Positions 14,001-23,130 of a DNA stretch of 64,000 nucleotides are shown here, piece after piece. Origin of the DNA: Isochrysis galbana (taxonomy: Eukaryota; Haptophyta; Isochrysidales; Isochrysidaceae); assembly GCA_018136815.1 (NCBI GenBank), contig CM030934.1, forward strand, positions 5,281,587 through 5,345,586, given 5' to 3'. Position 1 is the stretch's first letter; every line of letters starts with the position of its first letter. The translations under genes and the position numbers were made by a program. The notes below the pieces were generated by a model that searched no databases, was not told the origin of the DNA, and saw nothing but the letters and a program-made list of their open reading frames with translations.

Positions 14001-15791
14001 TTCGGCGCCCAAGGCGCAGATTCCGCCCTTGGGTTGCTTTCCTGGGGCTCCGGCGCTCGCTCGCGGGAACGCGCAGACAATCATGCATTTGCCGTCTTTC
14101 CAAGCGCCTGGATACTCGTGCGAGCGATTGCATGCCTTGCCCGTGATGTTCATGGGGCATTTCCCGTTAGGGAAGCGCTTGCATAGCTCCGGGGCGTTTG
14201 GGTTCATGGCCTCTTGGATCGTCATCTTCGGTGGAGCCGTGCGTTTGCGTTCTTCGCGCTCTAGTCGCGCGGCTTTCTCTTCCTCGCACACGCAGATGCG
14301 CAGGGGGGGATGGAACGCCATGGCGTAACCTTTGTTGTACCCTTTACAGCCCTTAGGGCCCGCGTGAATGTTCAGGTTCTTGATGTCCCCGCCCAGCTCG
14401 CGGCAATTGCGGACGGAGTATTCGATGGGGAAGGGAGCCCCGTTGACGGTGAGCATGATTTTGCGCGGGAAGTCGAAGGAGGCGAACGTCCCGTGTTTAG
14501 GGGCGACGTACAGGTGGTAGACTTCTTTCTTACCTTGCGTTACGAGGATCCCCTCTTTGGTGAGAATCTTGGTGCGCTCTTGGTTGCCTTGGAGAAAAAA
14601 GAAGCCTTGGTTCTCGACCGCTTTGGCGAGCGAGCTGATCGTTATGAAGCTCTTCATCTCGAACCTGTAGTTTCGCACTACTAGGTGCGCTGAGGCGTCT
14701 TTGAACGCGCTCGCCAGTGCCTTGTTGGAGGCCCGCGGGATCTCTTTGAATTTCTCGTCTAGAGTTTGATACTTGATCGCGATCGGGCAGGGGATACCTG
14801 CCTTGCGAAAGTCCGCCACGTCCTTGAATTCTTCGCGGAATTGATTGGCGCAGTCCGCCGTGACGAGAATCTCCCAAGGGCCGGAGGCGCTCTTAGACAA
14901 GAATTCGGGCTCGAGGTCTACGCCCTCCAACTTGTTGAGGTGTGCGACGATCGCGCCTAGGACCTCTTCGTCCTTGGCCTTATGTCCCTTCTCGTACGCC
15001 GTAAAAGTGATTATGATCTTGTGGGAGTCTGGAAATTCGGCTTCCTCCTCGGGCTCTGGCTCTAGGTCTTCGTCGAGTAGGGCCACCTGTGTGACCGGGG
15101 CGGGGGGCGGGGTTAGCCTCGCGTATGTTCTCGTATCCCTAGCGTCCATATGGCCCAATGTTGCCATTGTGTGGTCGCCCCCTTCCGAGGGATATGTGTG
15201 GCTTGTGCTTTGTGGTGGCCCTCTCTCAAGGTGGTGGTTGTTGTGGTAGGCCTCCTGGGCCTGTGCCGCTTGCGTCAATCGCGCGCCTGGGGCGCGCTCG
15301 TCTGCTTGGCCTTCGGCGGCGCTGGAGAGTACCCCTCCTGTGTTGCCTCTCCTTTTGCTCTTGTTCCCCTTGCTGGGGGGCCTAGTCTGCTCTTTGTCCA
15401 GCTCCTTGTTTTGATGCGGCATTCCCCCATGGGGGTTCTGCTGCAGATGGTGCCGGGCCGGCCCCTCGCGCCGGAGCGCGAGGGCGGTACCGCGGCTGTG
15501 TAGGGTCCCGGCCCGGAGGCCTTCCCTTTGGAAGCGTCCCACTGGTGTGGTGTGTCTGGTGTGGCTGTGTGTTGTGTAGGGGGTGTGCTGCATGCTGGCT
15601 GCTGCCAGCATGGCGGCCTTGTTCGTGGCGTTCGCGGTGGTTCGCGGGCGTGGCAGGCTGGCTCCTGTGCCCACCTGGCTGGGAAGGTCGTCCTGACGCG
15701 GTCGCTTCGGCGACAGCGGCGTGTCACTCAAGCCTTCGTCCATCTCGGCGAGGGCAGCGGCAGCGAGGGAGGGCGGCGGCGCGCGCTCCAT
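11097..15791 (-). CDS. LINE polyprotein: ORF1-like zinc-finger region, AP endonuclease, reverse transcriptase
   Basis: One 1564-residue frame. The N-terminal Pro/His-rich part begins MERAPPPSL and is followed by an ORF1-like region with CCCH fingers (CKRFPNGKC...CNRSH and CALGAECRYIH, near residues 540-620). An AP-type endonuclease follows with its key motifs (VSYNMNG, LLQELHA, GGDFN, SDHLPVVG). The reverse transcriptase has LALDWEKAFDRVNW, SGVPQGCPLSPLAF and QFADDTQLM. Directly after FADD the frame jumps to a C-terminal CCHC-type finger (CRICGEADEASTHLGEC). The usual several hundred residues of thumb and connector are absent, so this copy carries an in-frame internal deletion. Most LINEs of this class encode ORF1 and ORF2 separately; here they are one frame. 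It resembles the L1/Tx1 side of the tree, but the clade is an inference. Confidence 0.92.
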   Translation of the reverse strand: MERAPPPSLAAAALAEMDEGLSDTPLSPKRPRQDDLPSQVGTGASLPRPRTTANATNKAAMLAAASMQHTPYTTHSHTRHTTPVGRFQREGLRAGTLHSRGTALALRREGPARHHLQQNPHGGMPHQNKELDKEQTRPPSKGNKSKRRGNTGGVLSSAAEGQADERAPGARLTQAAQAQEAYHNNHHLERGPPQSTSHTYPSEGGDHTMATLGHMDARDTRTYARLTPPPAPVTQVALLDEDLEPEPEEEAEFPDSHKIIITFTAYEKGHKAKDEEVLGAIVAHLNKLEGVDLEPEFLSKSASGPWEILVTADCANQFREEFKDVADFRKAGIPCPIAIKYQTLDEKFKEIPRASNKALASAFKDASAHLVVRNYRFEMKSFITISSLAKAVENQGFFFLQGNQERTKILTKEGILVTQGKKEVYHLYVAPKHGTFASFDFPRKIMLTVNGAPFPIEYSVRNCRELGGDIKNLNIHAGPKGCKGYNKGYAMAFHPPLRICVCEEEKAARLEREERKRTAPPKMTIQEAMNPNAPELCKRFPNGKCPMNITGKACNRSHEYPGAWKDGKCMIVCAFPRASAGAPGKQPKGGICALGAECRYIHKCVQHARDLSRANLLIMYALTFDSTCGYPGEGPITIVSYNMNGAGHGALGSVLAQARKTRVDIMLLQELHAYADGRHLRACMTAKALGWQMVHAPANATDPASGVGIAIRDSSPRVKLIPDTSETLIEGRCLRARCVIDSKELELISIYLSAIPSIRSTQIDTLRTIPLGREHDTLVGGDFNCVENKETDTRKAEGEEGYGNAHGPKLRSVTNEMGLIDAYNLVNGNARGGFTRLSGTIHTRIDRIYTPITCSNINWETIGPHPALFTGKGASDHLPVVGTFEVVGYKAGRTYDVRINNELFDSEDIRKVVSHLWRSHTNPETPDEDIDDAWGNAKRAVATYLLWATRQGKEHQAITKAIDELALLGIKLDDEEPDARKIDRIRELNATIDAIRRTSRPTNKESFDSLKCEERMTKEFFQKFHSRASNSAIPELYVTGDWNALSHDARGTTTDDEVIRKELRKYYVWLYQERQHERDRDLEAVLEAHPINTRDKKAIEGRITMEEMLDAIAQMGSGKSAGPDALPAEFYKSFTELVKHDFLRVLNHALEQGHLSVSMREGDIILLYKKGDTRDPRNYRPITLLQSDYKILAKILTNRLKKVIGNIISKDQLGFVPHRLIGEATHLLQLTHAYLEETGEPGLLLALDWEKAFDRVNWEFYHLVLEKLKFGEDFRKYARALTNSEAKPIRYIKANGGRSFPFNVASGVPQGCPLSPLAFLLTAEALTRAINEDEDIEGITVNGAELKISQFADDTQLMAARDMHLHYKHIAHRRVGTYNRFPGRDSTCRICGEADEASTHLGECQGITSVLDAINEIAQFSPKAGRNREETIIDNLFIFPNGDAPKAIYTLYLVAWRYIITDFYRIHYDGVAFSVESILIRTIERYTTLSKALLFANETDAARTAQAGMGRQPKKRIDISDLRPVFSMNDNGGLKPSKELVNLATKLRIAHAVEEPKEQQNKDE

Positions 15792-15795
15792 GACC

Positions 15796-15813
15796 CTATC
15801 AGTTTACTGATAG
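15796..15813 (-). promoter_or_regulatory. 5'-terminal hairpin of the LINE
   Basis: CTATCAGTAAACTGATAG folds as 8 bp around AA, or 7 bp around TAAA. It lies 4 nt before the start codon and 3 nt from the true 5' end defined by the target duplication. Counterparts with different but still paired stems precede the ATG in other copies (34392, 33249, 41779, 45390, 36697, 37160, 54514, 10671). Confidence 0.7.
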
Positions 15814-15919
15814 TTGCCAGGGTGTAATAATAACAATACCACACTAGTTTTAGTGTTTTAGTGGTATTGCACAACTCCACGGCACTGATGGCAAGACGCA
15901 AAACATACTCCTCCAAGAA

Positions 15920-16879
15920 CTAATCAACACATCTACTTATTTCATCTACCGCACCCTCGATGACAGCTTGACAATGGTATGCCATGAGCATGCCAGAGTA
16001 TTCGAGCCAGGGCGCGAAGATCAATATGCTGGCAGGTGAGCCCCCACATACCACACTAACATTCTCAAATGTTTGTCGGTGGAGAAGCACATCCACTCCG
16101 GAGCCTGAGATGACGGGGTGAATTTGTCGACACGAGACGAGTATCAATGGCTGAGATGTGTCCGAGACTGCTGCTACTCGGAGGAGGCGCGAGGCAACGC
16201 CATTGGGGCAAAGTATCCTCCTGAGTCGCTCAATGTTAAGTGGAGTTGCTAGTCCGATGCCATATCGGGCATGCAGCATTGATCGGTCGGCTTCCACGGC
16301 AAGGAGAGCACGCTGCGCCTGGAGGCCAAACGCGCCGTGGCTACGTCGACCATTGCCACCTCGAGAGCTGCCCGCAGGTAGCGCCACGCCCAATTGATCT
16401 GGTGTGAGGCTCAATCCTGCGACCAGATTGCCACTCTTCCGAGATGCCAAGGAGAGCCCTGTGTTTGCACGCCGTGGAGCATTATCGTGTCCCGACACGC
16501 AATCTGACACAGGACGGGAATAAGCAGCGGGCTCCACGCGCATCAATGTCGATTCACGCCGGGTCTTCTGCGCCTCGCCTCGTGCTGCTGGCGTCACATT
16601 TATGCGATCCTCCTCAGAACCGCTGTCAATCTCATCATCACAGGCTGAGTTGGACGGTATGCACAGCCGCGAACGGGGTGCTCGTGAGCCGGCGGACCAA
16701 GAGGTTCGAGCTGCACTACCTTCATCGTGCTGCCAGTCCATTTGGTTCGCGCTCAGTCGCCTCGAGAAGGGCGTGGCGCTCTGCAAGGCTCCACGAGCTC
16801 GCTCTGGCTGGCCGACGAGCGAGCCGGGCATTCGCCAGCTGCGTGTGCCGAGTGAGAGGCGCTTGGGCTCAGGCTCCAT
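15920..16879 (-). CDS. unrecognised protein, divergent partner of the 17266 gene
   Basis: A 319-codon frame starting at ATG 16879 (MEPEPKRLSLG). The frame is open further upstream only through a GTG. The N-terminal half is Ser/Arg-rich and probably disordered. The C-terminal 130 residues look folded, alternating hydrophobic stretches (RLLRVAAVSDTSQPLILVSC, then VDVLLHRQTFENVSVVCGG and ASILIFAPWLEYSGMLMAYH). No family is recognised. It is transcribed away from the gene at 17266 across about 390 bp, a typical divergent-promoter arrangement. Splicing could alter either end. Confidence 0.55.
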   Translation of the reverse strand: MEPEPKRLSLGTRSWRMPGSLVGQPERARGALQSATPFSRRLSANQMDWQHDEGSAARTSWSAGSRAPRSRLCIPSNSACDDEIDSGSEEDRINVTPAARGEAQKTRRESTLMRVEPAAYSRPVSDCVSGHDNAPRRANTGLSLASRKSGNLVAGLSLTPDQLGVALPAGSSRGGNGRRSHGAFGLQAQRALLAVEADRSMLHARYGIGLATPLNIERLRRILCPNGVASRLLRVAAVSDTSQPLILVSCRQIHPVISGSGVDVLLHRQTFENVSVVCGGSPASILIFAPWLEYSGMLMAYHCQAVIEGAVDEISRCVD

Positions 16880-17265
16880 GGGACGGGCTGAGAGAAGTAA
16901 GACAGAGCGGCCCACGCGCGTGCACGCGCGCGGGCCACCGCAGAGGGCGTGGGAGGGTTAGAGCGTGCGAGAGAGAGGTGAGGAGGGTGAGTGTGTCCGG
17001 ACACCGTGGCTGGCCGGGACCGAAGGCGCGAAAACCAGAGAGAGGTTCAGCTCCCCATTGCTATCCTCTCCCTCCCCACGGTATCTGCCCTCTTCTCCCG
17101 CTCCTCGACGGGTAACCTTCTCCCCCCTCCCTCCCTCCCTCCCTCCCTCCCTCCCTCCCTCCCTCCCTCCCCCCCCCCCCCCCCCCCCAACTCGCTGCAT
17201 CCTTCGCCCCTCGCCCCTCCCTTGTCCTCGCCGCCTCTCGTTCTCTCCAGCCCCTGAGCTACACG
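16880..17265. promoter_or_regulatory. divergent intergenic/promoter region with CCCT and poly-C tract
   Basis: A 386-bp gap between two divergently oriented frames. The part next to the 17266 start is strongly strand-asymmetric: a (CCCT)n run and a pure C run at about 17128-17188, then more pyrimidine-rich DNA up to the ATG. Similar pyrimidine tracts precede the kinase (31376-31537), GLTP (53040-53270) and CPS (56920-57060) starts, so this may be a general feature of 5' regions in this genome. Confidence 0.45.
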
Positions 17266-20200
17266 ATGGAGCTGCTCGAGCCTTACCGACGTGCAGTTGC
17301 TGCTGAGGACCAGCAGGTCAGCCAAGCGCTGCGCCTGCTCAAGCAGCGGGTAATCAAGCGGAGCGAGCTCACGACACCGCAGAGTAGCCAGCAGCCGAGT
17401 CGGCGGGAGCCGCGGCAGAGAGTGGCCGAAGGGGGAGGCTCGGCCAACGCCAAGCTTTCGTGGTCCTCAGCGACACCGCAGCGAGCCCCCGCCTCACCTA
17501 GCACTGCTCGTGCCGCTGAGGCCTCGACCTCGCAATGCATGCGCAGCACTCTTTGTCGCTGCCCCAAGTGCACCCTAGACTATGAAATCATTCCTGAGCG
17601 CCCAAAGGCGTTTGATGTGAGGAGTTCCAGGGATATCCAAGCTCAGATCCAAGCAAGGCATATGCTTAGCACTCAAGTCAACACAGCGTCACCCTTGCAG
17701 CCTGCCATCCAGGAGGACTTTAGCAGCGACATAGCTGATCCTCTTCTCGTTATGGGCACAACTATGATACGCGATTTGCAAGAGATGCGTCGCCCAGGCA
17801 CGAGATTGCGTCTTGAAGATGACTTCAAGGCTGCGTCTGAAGGCAGCATTGGCACCGATGGCTCATCAGCCACTAGACAAATTCACGAGATGGACGACCT
17901 TGTGCAAAAGTCGCCGGGCCCGCTTGCGATCAACGCCGCAAGCAGCACAGAGGGAGCAGCCATGCGAGCGGAAACTTTATTTGTAGCTGGACGAACAGGC
18001 AATCAAAGCGGCTCTTTACCCAAGTGCCTTGTCGCTTCAAGCTCCGATGCTTCAAATTCTTTCGGGAGTGAACATACTCACGATGCGCTCATGCGTCCAG
18101 AACTCGCTTCTTCAGCCTCAGACAAGCATCCTTCTTCGCATGTGTCATCGAAAGCATCAGAAAAGAACGTCGTGTCTTCGGTTGCTTCCCGGGGTGGCAA
18201 ATTTCCTTTGTCGACATCTCACCATCAAAGCACAGCTGCAAACCACAGCTGGAACTTGGAAAGTGCGTACATACGCCCACCGCTGGCAATCTCTGCCCCT
18301 CAGAATACTTCAGCAGCAGCCATTGAGGCGTTTATTCGCCGCAACGGAGCTTTCGGCGATCTCGCCTCCACGATGGAATCTTGCGCTTCTAGTGAACAAG
18401 GGTGGCATGATGCATCCTCACGTGGCCAATTCGAAGATGAGATCACAGATTCCCATACCCACAGCGCTGGTCCGCCTGAGGTTCAAGTAGCTAGTGCATC
18501 GTGCATTGATCTGATCTCCTCCAAACTAGACGTGACCCCAGTACATGGCGCAGGTGGTGTGCAGCGAGCGGTCTTGTCATGCTTTCTATCTGTGCGACCG
18601 ACTATGCCACAGACCAACCTTGCACCCTCGCCACTTGCCATGCACAAGCTGCAGCCTGGAAGCAAATGGGCGACCAATGGCGTGTGGCAAGTCCCCACTG
18701 GAGGCTCCTGTGGAGCCTTCGAACCAATGAGACCGATCGTACTTTCGCGGCCTGAGCGCACTTCCATCGCCTCGCAAACGGAACCCTGCGACGACTCAGT
18801 GCTGGGCCCTACTGCGCGGAAGTCTATGGTTGCAGAGACCCAACAAGCTTCTGCTCAGTCCGTGGACGCGCCATCCCCTGGACGCGGGCGAGTTGCTTCT
18901 ACAGTGAGCAGTTCAGTCATGTCTGAAGATTGCACCGAAACAGAAGGAGAAGGACCAGGATCTGTATTTGATCAAAGCCGGTCTACAGTAAGCTCGGCGG
19001 GAAAGGAGATTGCTGCGGAAATTTCGCCTGCCAATGATAGAAAGGTTTGTGACCAGCTCTTATCCGCCACGGGCAGCCGCATGGAGCTCGACCACAAGTC
19101 TTCACCGCCATCTTCTGGACTCTTGTCCTTTCGTGGGCGAGCGGCTGCACGGCGCGAAATGGCGGCTCAGCAGCGACGTAAGATAGCGGCCCAGATCGCC
19201 GCCGGTACCATTGATGACGAGGAAGAGTTGCGACCAGTAGCAGAGCAAGCACTAGACAAGAGCCCAACCTCGAACGTCCCGGACCAAGCACTTGAGCGAG
19301 AAGATGCCATGGGGACCGTCGCCCGTGACAACTCACCGGAAGCATCAAACTGCGAAAGCAAGAATGTTGCAGCTGCTCTGAATCCGGGAGATGGGGAGCT
19401 TGGCAAACCCGACTCTCCTCGATCGCTCGGATCCCCACTTGAGGCCGCTTATGCGGTGTCGCAGGACACGCCTTCTATCATACGCAGTGTTGCAAGTACA
19501 TCCAAATATCCAGGGGTTTCGCCATCCGAACCTGCTGGACAACAGCCGGCCAATGCCATCCCCAAGCGGGTAGCGGCTCATGAGGCGGGCACTGCGCTTG
19601 AGATGGCTGTAGCGACGTCCGAATCCGCTGTTGGCGCCATTCACGACCTGCCATGTGGAGCTCCTTGTGAGGGTCCCCCGGTTGACATCAGCTCTAAGCA
19701 TTGCGATCATTGCGACACCCTTAGCCAGGAGCTAGTCGACGGGGTCTCTAGCCCCTTGCTCGAGGAATGTGATGGTGAATCAAAGCCTCTATACTCCATC
19801 TCGCCTCTCGCTGCGATCCCTTCCAAAACAGAGCCGTCCTTGGGGATGCCCGCCCGCGGAGTCCCCTGTTTGACTCCTGCACAAATTTTGAACCGAAAGA
19901 CGGAACATTCGCCCGCGAATTCACCCTTCACGTTCACCTCGCACACGCTGCACACCGCCCTACGCGAGGGAGCAACAGCTCCTCACTTTGCCCCTTCTCC
20001 CGTCCCGTTCGCGGTTCCATCTCCGGATCCTATTGTCGGCCACGGGCCACTATCAGCACCGGCGTTGCACGCCAAACAACTAGAGAGCACGCTCGCGGCA
20101 TCGTCCATTGTCCAGGACACGTTGGAGTCCGCGTTCCGTATGGCTGCCCAAAAGGAGGTGGCAGCTCTTCATGAGAAATCTACGGCTGCCATCGCCCACG

Positions 20201-20967
20201 CTGGCGATTGGAGGCGTCGTCGGTCACTCAAGCTAAGGGCTGCCCGATCTGCATCTAGTAGTACATGTATGCATCGAGTTCCTGTCACTACTGGCACGGC
20301 CTCCTTTGTGGGTAGATCGTCGAGTCGGGATGGTTCAGTAGAGCATGGCTTCGACGGAGCCGCACCTCTCCACGAGGAGAAGGAGAATCACTCAGACGGT
20401 GAGAGTGTGGCACGGGCGCCGCCACTCCGCGCCCTCGCGTACCCTCAAAACACGAGGTGGGTGGATCTCGCAACGTTAAAAGGTTCGCCTTTTCACGACC
20501 GCGTTCACCTCGATGCAAATGTGGACACACAAATAGATGGAGGCAGGATGAAAGGAGCTGTCCAGCACTCGAGGAGGCGTCGTATGCCGCTTGTCCTCTT
20601 GGGCTCATCATGCGCGGTTGGAAGAAATTCATTTGAGGATGATGCCAGAAGCAAGGTGGAAGTGGTTGATGAGTTGTATCCACCTGACGGTGGAGCAGCT
20701 TGCGAGCCTCGAGCTGATGCGGAGACTGCACGTGATTCCGAGGTCGAGCTTGAGGCGGTCATGAGGACGGGTGCTCAAGAAACCGCTATATCAAGCGGTG
20801 GCGATGTCGCTGTGAGGGCAAGGGCTGTTTTGTCCGTGAAGCTTACGGGAGCTTCGGACCAGAAGGACGAGTCGATTGTTCAATCCTACGCCCAACGAAT
20901 CACTGACGCGCTTTGCAAATGCTATCGTTCACCTCAAACCAACAGCAATTTGGGGAGGCCGCTCTAG
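17266..20967 (+). CDS. large Ser/Ala-rich, probably disordered protein of unknown function
   Basis: An uninterrupted 1233-codon frame from MELLEPYRRAVAAEDQQVSQ. The first 45 residues look helical, followed by long low-complexity Ser/Ala/Pro/Glu-rich sequence. A small Cys cluster (CMRSTLCRCPKC, near residue 95) could bind metal. A basic amphipathic helix (FRGRAAARREMAAQQRRKIA, near residue 630) is followed by an acidic run DDEEEL. A second charged helix (DWRRRRSLKLRAARSAS) lies near residue 985. No enzyme motif is recognised. The length of the frame and the ordinary codon texture support a real host gene. It shares an upstream region with the gene on the opposite strand. Confidence 0.7.
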   Translation: MELLEPYRRAVAAEDQQVSQALRLLKQRVIKRSELTTPQSSQQPSRREPRQRVAEGGGSANAKLSWSSATPQRAPASPSTARAAEASTSQCMRSTLCRCPKCTLDYEIIPERPKAFDVRSSRDIQAQIQARHMLSTQVNTASPLQPAIQEDFSSDIADPLLVMGTTMIRDLQEMRRPGTRLRLEDDFKAASEGSIGTDGSSATRQIHEMDDLVQKSPGPLAINAASSTEGAAMRAETLFVAGRTGNQSGSLPKCLVASSSDASNSFGSEHTHDALMRPELASSASDKHPSSHVSSKASEKNVVSSVASRGGKFPLSTSHHQSTAANHSWNLESAYIRPPLAISAPQNTSAAAIEAFIRRNGAFGDLASTMESCASSEQGWHDASSRGQFEDEITDSHTHSAGPPEVQVASASCIDLISSKLDVTPVHGAGGVQRAVLSCFLSVRPTMPQTNLAPSPLAMHKLQPGSKWATNGVWQVPTGGSCGAFEPMRPIVLSRPERTSIASQTEPCDDSVLGPTARKSMVAETQQASAQSVDAPSPGRGRVASTVSSSVMSEDCTETEGEGPGSVFDQSRSTVSSAGKEIAAEISPANDRKVCDQLLSATGSRMELDHKSSPPSSGLLSFRGRAAARREMAAQQRRKIAAQIAAGTIDDEEELRPVAEQALDKSPTSNVPDQALEREDAMGTVARDNSPEASNCESKNVAAALNPGDGELGKPDSPRSLGSPLEAAYAVSQDTPSIIRSVASTSKYPGVSPSEPAGQQPANAIPKRVAAHEAGTALEMAVATSESAVGAIHDLPCGAPCEGPPVDISSKHCDHCDTLSQELVDGVSSPLLEECDGESKPLYSISPLAAIPSKTEPSLGMPARGVPCLTPAQILNRKTEHSPANSPFTFTSHTLHTALREGATAPHFAPSPVPFAVPSPDPIVGHGPLSAPALHAKQLESTLAASSIVQDTLESAFRMAAQKEVAALHEKSTAAIAHAGDWRRRRSLKLRAARSASSSTCMHRVPVTTGTASFVGRSSSRDGSVEHGFDGAAPLHEEKENHSDGESVARAPPLRALAYPQNTRWVDLATLKGSPFHDRVHLDANVDTQIDGGRMKGAVQHSRRRRMPLVLLGSSCAVGRNSFEDDARSKVEVVDELYPPDGGAACEPRADAETARDSEVELEAVMRTGAQETAISSGGDVAVRARAVLSVKLTGASDQKDESIVQSYAQRITDALCKCYRSPQTNSNLGRPL

Positions 20968-21630
20968 TGGTGAACTCGACGTGATGTTGTTGGGCATGGA
21001 TCTAGATATATTGATGAATAGAAGTACTACGTACTACTAAATCTTTTGATATCCTCGCCGCGCACGCGACTCTGGACCCACTACTTTCACACGCGAGCGT
21101 TATACACTCCCACTCCCCCGGCCCTTTCCCCGCGCCATTTGGCGACTCCAATGAGAAAATTATGCAACTGGCGGGAATATCGGCCCCTGCACTGGCACTG
21201 AGCCGCTGGTCGAATCAAGACGCAGACACACGCGTGAAGGCGCGGGTGAAGATGTCCCGCAGGCCTTGCAGGAAGAGCCCCGGGACGGGCGTGCGGGGCA
21301 TCAGAGCGCCTCAGCATGCATGTGCAATCATGGCCGCGGCTCGGGCCGAAGCCGAAGCCGAAGACGTAGCGTTCCACACTCCTACTCCTACCTACGGTTG
21401 CAGGAGCAAGAGTGTTGAGCAGTGTTGCAGTGACCGACAGCCCAGATGCTACTGGCGCAGCAGAGGTCGCCATTCGCGCGCCAGAGATGGCACCGATAGC
21501 TGAGCCGGGCATTCGCCGGCTGGGCTCCTTCAGAAGTTGAGGGATCAGCGTCCCGCACTCCGCACTCGTAGTGTTCCGGGGGTGCTGCAGTGCTGCAGCT
21601 TGCGCGAGTGCTGCGGCTTGCGCGAGTGCT
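20968..21630. other. intergenic region, no supported gene
   Basis: Long overlapping GC-rich frames exist on both strands but none shows a recognisable domain. A short run of repeated GAAGCC triplet-pairs lies at 21348-21366. Confidence 0.5.
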
Positions 21631-21633
21631 GCA

Positions 21634-21775
21634 GCGACGGTTGCTGCTGGCGCAGCAACCGTCGCCTTACGCGCGCTGTCGGAGCGAAGCTCGTTTCCTC
21701 TTTGGAAACGAGCCGCGGAGGCGCACCGGCGGCTAGCGCGGCGCACGGTTCATCCGGGGAGCCCGGAACGGGCTC
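21634..21775. repeat. three strong hairpins in tandem
   Basis: GCGACGGTTGCTGC pairs perfectly with its complement across TGGC (21634-21665, 14 bp). GCTCGTTTCC pairs with GGAAACGAGC across TCTTT (21689-21713, 10 bp). GAGCCCG pairs with CGGGCTC across GAA (21759-21775, 7 bp). An irregular repeat of CTGCAGTGCTGC/GCGCGAGTGCTGC type precedes them (21585-21633). Function unknown. Confidence 0.6.
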
Positions 21776-22230
21776 ATCGGGAGAACGGGGAGGGCAAATG
21801 ACGGGCATGTGAAATAGACAAGAGGGAAGTGGCACGGAACGAGAATCGGAGGGACGGAGGATGTAAGAAAGGGCGCGACGAGCAGATACCGCTTGCTTAT
21901 GACTCGTATGGACTCGTAGACTCGAAAGGATGACTTGGAAGACTCGGGGCTTGGGGGTACTCAGGGGGCTGCAGTTCACCAACAGGCGATACAGTGGGTA
22001 AAAACACACAAATCAACACTCTGCACTCAAACATTAAAAGTAACAGGCCGGAAACATACGTTAAACGAACCCCCTCTGATGCGCAGAACCAGGAGCGCCC
22101 ACCAGAAAAAGAGGAGAGAGAGAGAGAGAACGAGGACTCGAGGGTCAAAACACAATTCGGACTCCGGCTCGGACTACAGAGTAAAATCCAGTGCCCTCGC
22201 GAGTCCTACCTCGAGTCTCGCGGGGCAGCG

Positions 22231-22420
22231 CCGAAGGACGCTGAAGGACGCGCTGCGGGACAGCGCTGAAGGACGCAGAAGGACGCAGAAGGACGCTGAA
22301 GAACGCTGAAGGACGCGCTGCGGGACACCGCTGAAGGACACCGCTGAAGGACGCGTGGGGGCGCTGAGAGACGCAGGGAGACGCTGAGTGACGTTGGGGA
22401 ACGCTGAGGGACGCGCTGGG
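22231..22420. repeat. degenerate minisatellite, GCTGAAGGACGC-type unit
   Basis: Units of about 10-12 bp such as GCTGAAGGACGC, GCAGAAGGACGC and GCTGCGGGACACC repeat about 17 times with variation. The open frames across it on either strand are by-products of the repeat. Confidence 0.75.
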
Positions 22421-22910
22421 GGACTTTCGCGCGGGGGGGGTGAGGGAAGAGAACACGGCGTCTCAACGCGCGGACGCGGAAGAGAACCGCCGTCTCGGCG
22501 CGCGGAGGGGGGGGGAAGCGGCGGAGGGACCACAGTGGCCATTGCCACCCAGACCTCCAACGCTCTGAACTCGAGATTCACCAAACGATTGCTCCGGATC
22601 CCTCAACACGGCGTCATGCCACAGCTGACCCTTGTACGTCGGGACAGCGCACTTTGCACGCCTATTCTCCTGATCCCGGCATATGTCGGACAACTCAAGC
22701 ACCTTGGACTCATTCACTTTCACACAAGCACTCGGCGCGCGCCCGCAGCGCGCGGCCTCGCTCTTCGTGCAGGCGCGCAACTCGGGCAACGCCGTGCTCC
22801 ACGTGCCCGTGCCCGACCGCGCGACCGACCAGATGCACGCGCCGATCCGCGTCGAGGTGAGCACGGCCGACGCCGAGCTCGCCGCCGTCCGGCGGGTGCG
22901 GCTCATGAAG

Positions 22911-23130
22911 GCGGGTCGCGCACAAGGGGACGGGCTACGCCGTGCTCGGCGTGGGCGTCTACCAGGCCACCAGGCCCTCTCGGGGCGCGCCCTCATGCCG
23001 AGCCAAGGCGACGCCGTTCTCGTCGCGTACGGGGTGCTCCTGGGCCTCTCCTTCGGGGTGCTCGCGGGGGGGGGGCTCATGGTAGGGTGAGACTGGAAGG
23101 GAAAGGAGACCAAATGAAGGCAAGCCGCCT
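22911..23130 (+). mobile_element. repeat carrying the cytochrome b561 fragment (copy B)
   Basis: Begins at the same internal point of the b561 gene as the minus-strand arm at 40641 (GCGGGTCGCGCACAAGG). It continues through the GTGYAVLG and SGRALMPSQGDAVLVAY region and the last hydrophobic helix, and ends with GGAGACCAAATGAAGGCAAG, the end sequence also seen at 10176, 40409 and 42095. It contains a local duplication (ACCAGGCC twice) and no longer keeps one frame. Confidence 0.65.

Larger units (their letters stand above)
10786..15816 (-). mobile_element. non-LTR retrotransposon (LINE, APE-endonuclease class), nearly complete
   Basis: Bounded by a 17-bp direct repeat (10769-10785 and 15817-15833). 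In sense orientation (minus strand) it starts at 15816 with CAACTATCAG, a hairpin and an ATG at 15791, so the 5' leader is only about 25 nt. One long frame runs to 11097, followed by a 3' UTR of about 310 nt. The 3' end reads GAATCTTCAGATG and then an oligo-T tract, not poly-A. The 3' UTR is shared with 54590-54800, and the terminal motif with 40109-40145. The undamaged frame and exact target duplication suggest a young insertion, although part of the reverse-transcriptase region is missing. Confidence 0.92.

Noticed and set aside
13957-14160. Separate gene on the same strand within the LINE zinc-finger region
   Set aside because: It is another frame of the confirmed LINE coding sequence.
10786-15816. 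LTR retrotransposon or retrovirus
   Set aside because: No long terminal repeats, protease or integrase; the AP endonuclease and target duplication mark it as a LINE.
22463-23113. 216-codon minus-strand frame across the b561 repeat
   Set aside because: It runs antisense to the captured b561 fragment and has no recognisable protein character.
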